Source: Lentisphaerota bacterium
GTDB taxonomy: Bacteria; Verrucomicrobiota; Lentisphaeria; Victivallales; Victivallaceae
Assembly (NCBI GenBank): GCA_015061605.1
Contig: SUWH01000007.1
Coordinates: 39,772 to 103,771 of the forward strand
Length of the DNA stretch: 64,000 bases
Reading direction: 5' to 3'
Position numbers and translations under genes: made by a program. The notes beneath the pieces are model-generated. The model had not been told where the DNA came from and ran no database searches. It saw only the letters and a program-made list of their open reading frames with translations. Positions 61,945 to 64,000 of the stretch are shown here, piece after piece (positions within the stretch are counted from its first letter, which is position 1; each line of letters begins with the position of its first letter).

Positions 61945-62024
61945 TCGAATCCCTCTTTCCTTGTCACGGCGTAGCCCGGATGGGCGAAGACAGATCCGCC
62001 ATTTTTTTTGCAAAAAAAATGGCG
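61945..62024 (+). repeat. Broken copy of the tRNA-Ser 3' end, interrupted by a 35-bp repeat and folded back
   Basis: TCGAATCCCTCTTTC (61945-61959) and TCCGCCATTTTTTTTG (61995-62010) match the tRNA 3' end and its flank exactly, but are separated by 35 bp of the dispersed repeat (copy b, 61960-61994). The right part then continues as a perfect 28-bp palindrome (61997-62024) that mirrors the CGCCAT8 stretch. Confidence 0.9.
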
Positions 62025-62093
62025 AACGAAGACGCAAGTCTTCTCTTCACTGTGCGAAGCACAACTTCACTCAAAAGGCGCAGCCTTTTCTTC

Positions 62094-62122
62094 CTTGCCA
62101 CGGCGTAATGCAATGAAGCCGG
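62094..62122 (+). repeat. Dispersed palindromic repeat, copy c
   Basis: CTTGCCACGGCGTA ... GAAGCCGG with the same short centre as copy a; two base differences from copy a. Confidence 0.8.
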
Positions 62123-62222
62123 GACATCTTCACCAAACTTCAGAGAAGACTTACTTGTGAAGTCGTTTCATTCCGCTAACGCTCCATTCCGCTTGTGAAG
62201 AGGTCAGCTTGCGCTGCCCTTG

Positions 62223-62259
62223 CTTGTCACGGCGTAATCTGCGGAGCAGATGAAGACGG
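62223..62259 (+). repeat. Dispersed palindromic repeat, copy d
   Basis: CTTGTCACGGCGTA, then an ATCTGC-GGA-GCAGAT hairpin, then GAAGACGG. The centre differs from all other copies but is again self-complementary. Confidence 0.8.
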
Positions 62260-62320
62260 ATGAAGTTTTCTCCCTGCGGGAGTAAGGATGGTGTTATCTT
62301 TTACTGCGCTTCGCTTACAC

Positions 62321-62347
62321 GGCGGCAAGCCGCCTTGATTTTTTTCT
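62321..62347 (+). terminator. Rho-independent terminator candidate
   Basis: GGCGG-CAAG-CCGCC stem-loop followed by TTGATTTTTTTC, 39 bp before the small membrane gene. Confidence 0.55.
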
Positions 62348-62385
62348 TTTGCGGTGATATATTTATTCCCAATAGGAATTGCAAT

Positions 62386-62706
62386 ATGGAAAAGACTTTC
62401 AAAAGAAATATACAAAAACTTGTAATATTTATGCTGATCGCGGCGATTATTCCGCTATTTGGGTTATTGGTGCCGTTGTTGCCGCATATGATCAGTGGAA
62501 TTGTTTTTCTGTTGCTGATTATTGGCTGGGGACTATTTTGTTTTTTTATCCTTCTTTTGGGTAGTTCGGTAATATTGGAGTTGCCTTGCCAAAAGTTGTT
62601 CCGGCGACTTATTTTGATTGCATGGTTTCCTTTCTACACGATGTTGTGTTGGGGATGGGCAACTTTGGTAATGCTGGTTGGGATGCAAATATTCGGGCAT
62701 GTTTAA
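62386..62706 (+). CDS. Small membrane protein of unknown function
   Basis: 106 aa from ATG 62386, with TAGGAA upstream; the track start 62260 extends into repeat DNA. Three hydrophobic helices (IFMLIAAIIPLFGLLVPLL, ISGIVFLLLIIGWGLFCFFILLL, LILIAWFPFYTMLCWGWATLVMLVG) after a basic N-terminus MEKTFKRNIQK. No family recognised. It precedes the Bro-N gene by 25 bp. Confidence 0.6.
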   Translation: MEKTFKRNIQKLVIFMLIAAIIPLFGLLVPLLPHMISGIVFLLLIIGWGLFCFFILLLGSSVILELPCQKLFRRLILIAWFPFYTMLCWGWATLVMLVGMQIFGHV

Positions 62707-62731
62707 TATAATTCGGAGATAGTAACTCTTT

Positions 62732-63589
62732 ATGACACAGCAAAATGCAATAAAACTTTTTGAACAAAAACAAGTCCGTTCCGTTTGGGATGACACCACC
62801 GAAGAATGGTACTTTTCGGTAGTGGATGTGGTTGCTATCCTGACCGATAGCCAAGACCCCAGAAATTATTGGAAAGTCCTGAAAAACCGTCTAAAAAAAG
62901 AGGGAAACCAGTCGGTTACAAATTGTAACCAACTGAAATTGCCATCAGCTGACGGAAAATTTTATAAGACCGATGTCGCTACTGCTGAACAACTTTTCCG
63001 GCTTATCCAGTCTATTCCGTCGCCGAAAGCCGAACCGTTCAAGTTGTGGATCGCTCAAGTTGCGGCAGAACGGCTCAACCAGATGCAGGATCCGGAACGC
63101 TCCATTGAACAGGCAATGCTGGATTACCGACGCTTGGGGTATTCTGAAAATTGGATCAATCAGCGGTTGAAATCAATCGAAATCCGCAAAGAATTGACCG
63201 ATGAATGGAAACGCCTTGGTTTGGAAGAAGGTACGGAGTTTGCAATCTTGACCGATATTATTTACAAAGCGTGGGCTGGCAAGAGTGCAAAAGAGTACAA
63301 GCAATTCAAAGGTTTGAAAAAAGAAAATCTGCGGGACAATATGACCAATCGGGAACTGGTGTTGAATATGCTTGCAGAAGTATCCACCAAAGATATTTCA
63401 GAGGCGGAAAATCCCGATACTTTTGCCCAACACGCTCAAGTTGCAAAACGCGGCGGCAACGTGGCAAAAACCGCCCGTGAACAATTGGAAAAAGAGTTGG
63501 GGCATTCGGTCATTTCTCCAGAAAATGCAAAAACACTTGGAATTGCTGGAAGTATGTATTTGCCGTTTGAAGATGAAGAATCCAAGTGA
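62732..63589 (+). CDS. Bro-N domain protein, phage antirepressor-like
   Basis: 285 aa, RBS CGGAGAT. The N-terminal 110 residues are a Bro-N domain (KQVRSVWDDTTEEWYFSVVDVVAILTDSQDPRNYWKVLKNRLKKEG). Then comes the conserved extension of the bacterial chromosomal type (TEQLFRLIQ-like AEQLFRLIQSIPSPKAEPFKLWIAQVAAERLNQ, YSENWINQRLKSIEIRKELTDEW, AWAGKSAKEYKQFKGLKKENLRDNMT), and a DinD-like tail (GGNVAKTAREQLEKELGHSVISPENA). Bro-N domains bind DNA; the cellular role of this type is unknown. Typical accessory gene near a tRNA. Confidence 0.88.
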   Translation: MTQQNAIKLFEQKQVRSVWDDTTEEWYFSVVDVVAILTDSQDPRNYWKVLKNRLKKEGNQSVTNCNQLKLPSADGKFYKTDVATAEQLFRLIQSIPSPKAEPFKLWIAQVAAERLNQMQDPERSIEQAMLDYRRLGYSENWINQRLKSIEIRKELTDEWKRLGLEEGTEFAILTDIIYKAWAGKSAKEYKQFKGLKKENLRDNMTNRELVLNMLAEVSTKDISEAENPDTFAQHAQVAKRGGNVAKTAREQLEKELGHSVISPENAKTLGIAGSMYLPFEDEESK

Positions 63590-63856
63590 CATTTTGAGTT
63601 TTTCTGAACCAAAGTGAAGCGATTTTCAGAATTTCACAGCGAAATTCTCAAGTTTTAAGCTCAAAATGCCTTTCATAATGGCGGGGGAAGATAAAAAAAC
63701 GCTGACCATTTTTCAACTCTCGCCAAAAATTCTGTGAAGTTTTTTTTCACAAAGCCGCTTCACAAGCGCTTTTTCGCTGCTTTTTGCCACTTGCCCGAAC
63801 CTTGCCGCAATCGCCGCGACATGCCCCTTAAAACTCAAAAAATTGTCATTCCGCAG
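63590..63856. other. Intergenic region after the Bro-N gene
   Basis: No ORF with an RBS. A weak GTGAA...TTCAC inverted repeat with a T-run lies near 63735 and might end the Bro-N transcript. Otherwise nothing was recognised up to the promoter at 63857. Confidence 0.45.
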
Positions 63857-63885
63857 TTGTAAACGCCTGCGGGAGATGGTATATT
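63857..63885 (+). promoter_or_regulatory. Sigma70-type promoter for the gene at the right edge
   Basis: -35 TTGTAA (63857-63862), 17-bp spacer, -10 TATATT (63880-63885), 29 bp before ATG 63914. Confidence 0.65.
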
Positions 63886-63913
63886 ATCAAAAGTTCAAAT
63901 AAAGGCAGTTGTT

Positions 63914-64000
63914 ATGGAAATAAACGATATTGAAGTCATTGCTCAAAACAATCTTGAAAAAGCCTTGCAGGTCATTGAAAAAAGCGGTGTCCGGCAGGCT
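63914..64000 (+). CDS. Unidentified protein, N-terminal 29 residues (runs off right edge)
   Basis: Open from ATG 63914 to the window end; begins MEINDIEVIAQNNLEKALQV, a helical, charged N-terminus. AGG lies nine bases upstream and a good promoter precedes it, which supports a real gene. Too little sequence is present to name it. Confidence 0.55.
   Translation, partial: MEINDIEVIAQNNLEKALQVIEKSGVRQA

Larger units (their letters stand above)
62025..62320. other. Repeat-rich intergenic DNA right of tRNA-Ser
   Basis: Besides dispersed repeat copies c and d it holds small hairpins such as CTCCC-TGC-GGGAG near 62270. Overlapping ORFs of about 80 codons run through it in two frames with low-complexity Arg/Ser-rich products and no RBS, so no gene is called. 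Confidence 0.6.

Noticed and set aside
61866-62116. Overlapping 79-80-codon ORFs right of tRNA-Ser
   Set aside because: Two frames across repeats and a tRNA fragment, Arg/Ser-rich products and no RBS; better explained as repeat DNA.

Overview
The window looks like a chromosome segment of a Lentisphaerota (Victivallales-like) bacterium with about 50% GC. This is an inference from several traits: secreted proteins with an N-terminal [17 protein letters not shown] prepilin-type segment and C-terminal H..DGH motif, DUF4838/DUF4091-type glycan hydrolases, a fused SecDF, and Gram-negative envelope genes (lptB, msbA-like, murC). No rRNA operon, CRISPR array or IS transposase was seen.

Layout. 1-8382 (minus) is an operon: uxaE (tagaturonate epimerase), yajC, secDF, ybaB, a DUF362/ferredoxin protein and a DUF4838 lipoprotein that leaves the left edge. 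8600-19006 (plus) holds two loci that each pair a prepilin-like protein with secreted carbohydrate-active proteins, then lptB and a CE12-like esterase; together with uxaE this suggests pectin/uronate use. 19074-25730 (plus) carries hpf, a NifX-like protein, a hotdog thioesterase, copA, a lone oppC-type permease, hydE and a glycosyltransferase. 25877-40354 (plus) carries an EIIA-like protein, secA, valS, a homocysteine methyltransferase/MTHFR fusion, truB, iorAB and a membrane glycosyltransferase. 40323-48096 (minus) carries murC, an MsbA-like exporter, a DegT aminotransferase, a RodZ-like protein and ftsK. 48235-52887 (plus) is a run of poorly known envelope genes plus a GNAT enzyme. 52888-53546 is a dense repeat region. 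53535-61216 (minus) is a third glycan locus headed by a GntR-type regulator and a third prepilin-like gene. From 61608 to the right edge lie tRNA-Ser(UGA), repeat-rich DNA with a broken copy of the tRNA 3' end, and accessory genes (small membrane protein, Bro-N protein, an unidentified partial gene).

The most unusual signal is in the prepilin-like genes. In all three, the codons just before FTLIEL are made of two back-to-back palindromes whose sequences differ between genes while the arrangement is kept. In the first two genes the 34-bp double palindrome is tandemly duplicated. Because 34 is not a multiple of three, the start codon with the good Shine-Dalgarno sequence is thrown out of frame with the protein, the arrangement expected of a phase-variable switch or an in-ORF palindromic element. 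Related fold-back events occur in the tRNA-Ser downstream region.

Core promoters recur as TTGnnn-16/17-TATA(T/C)T or TATAAT. The GntR gene has its own promoter covered by two palindromes, consistent with autoregulation.
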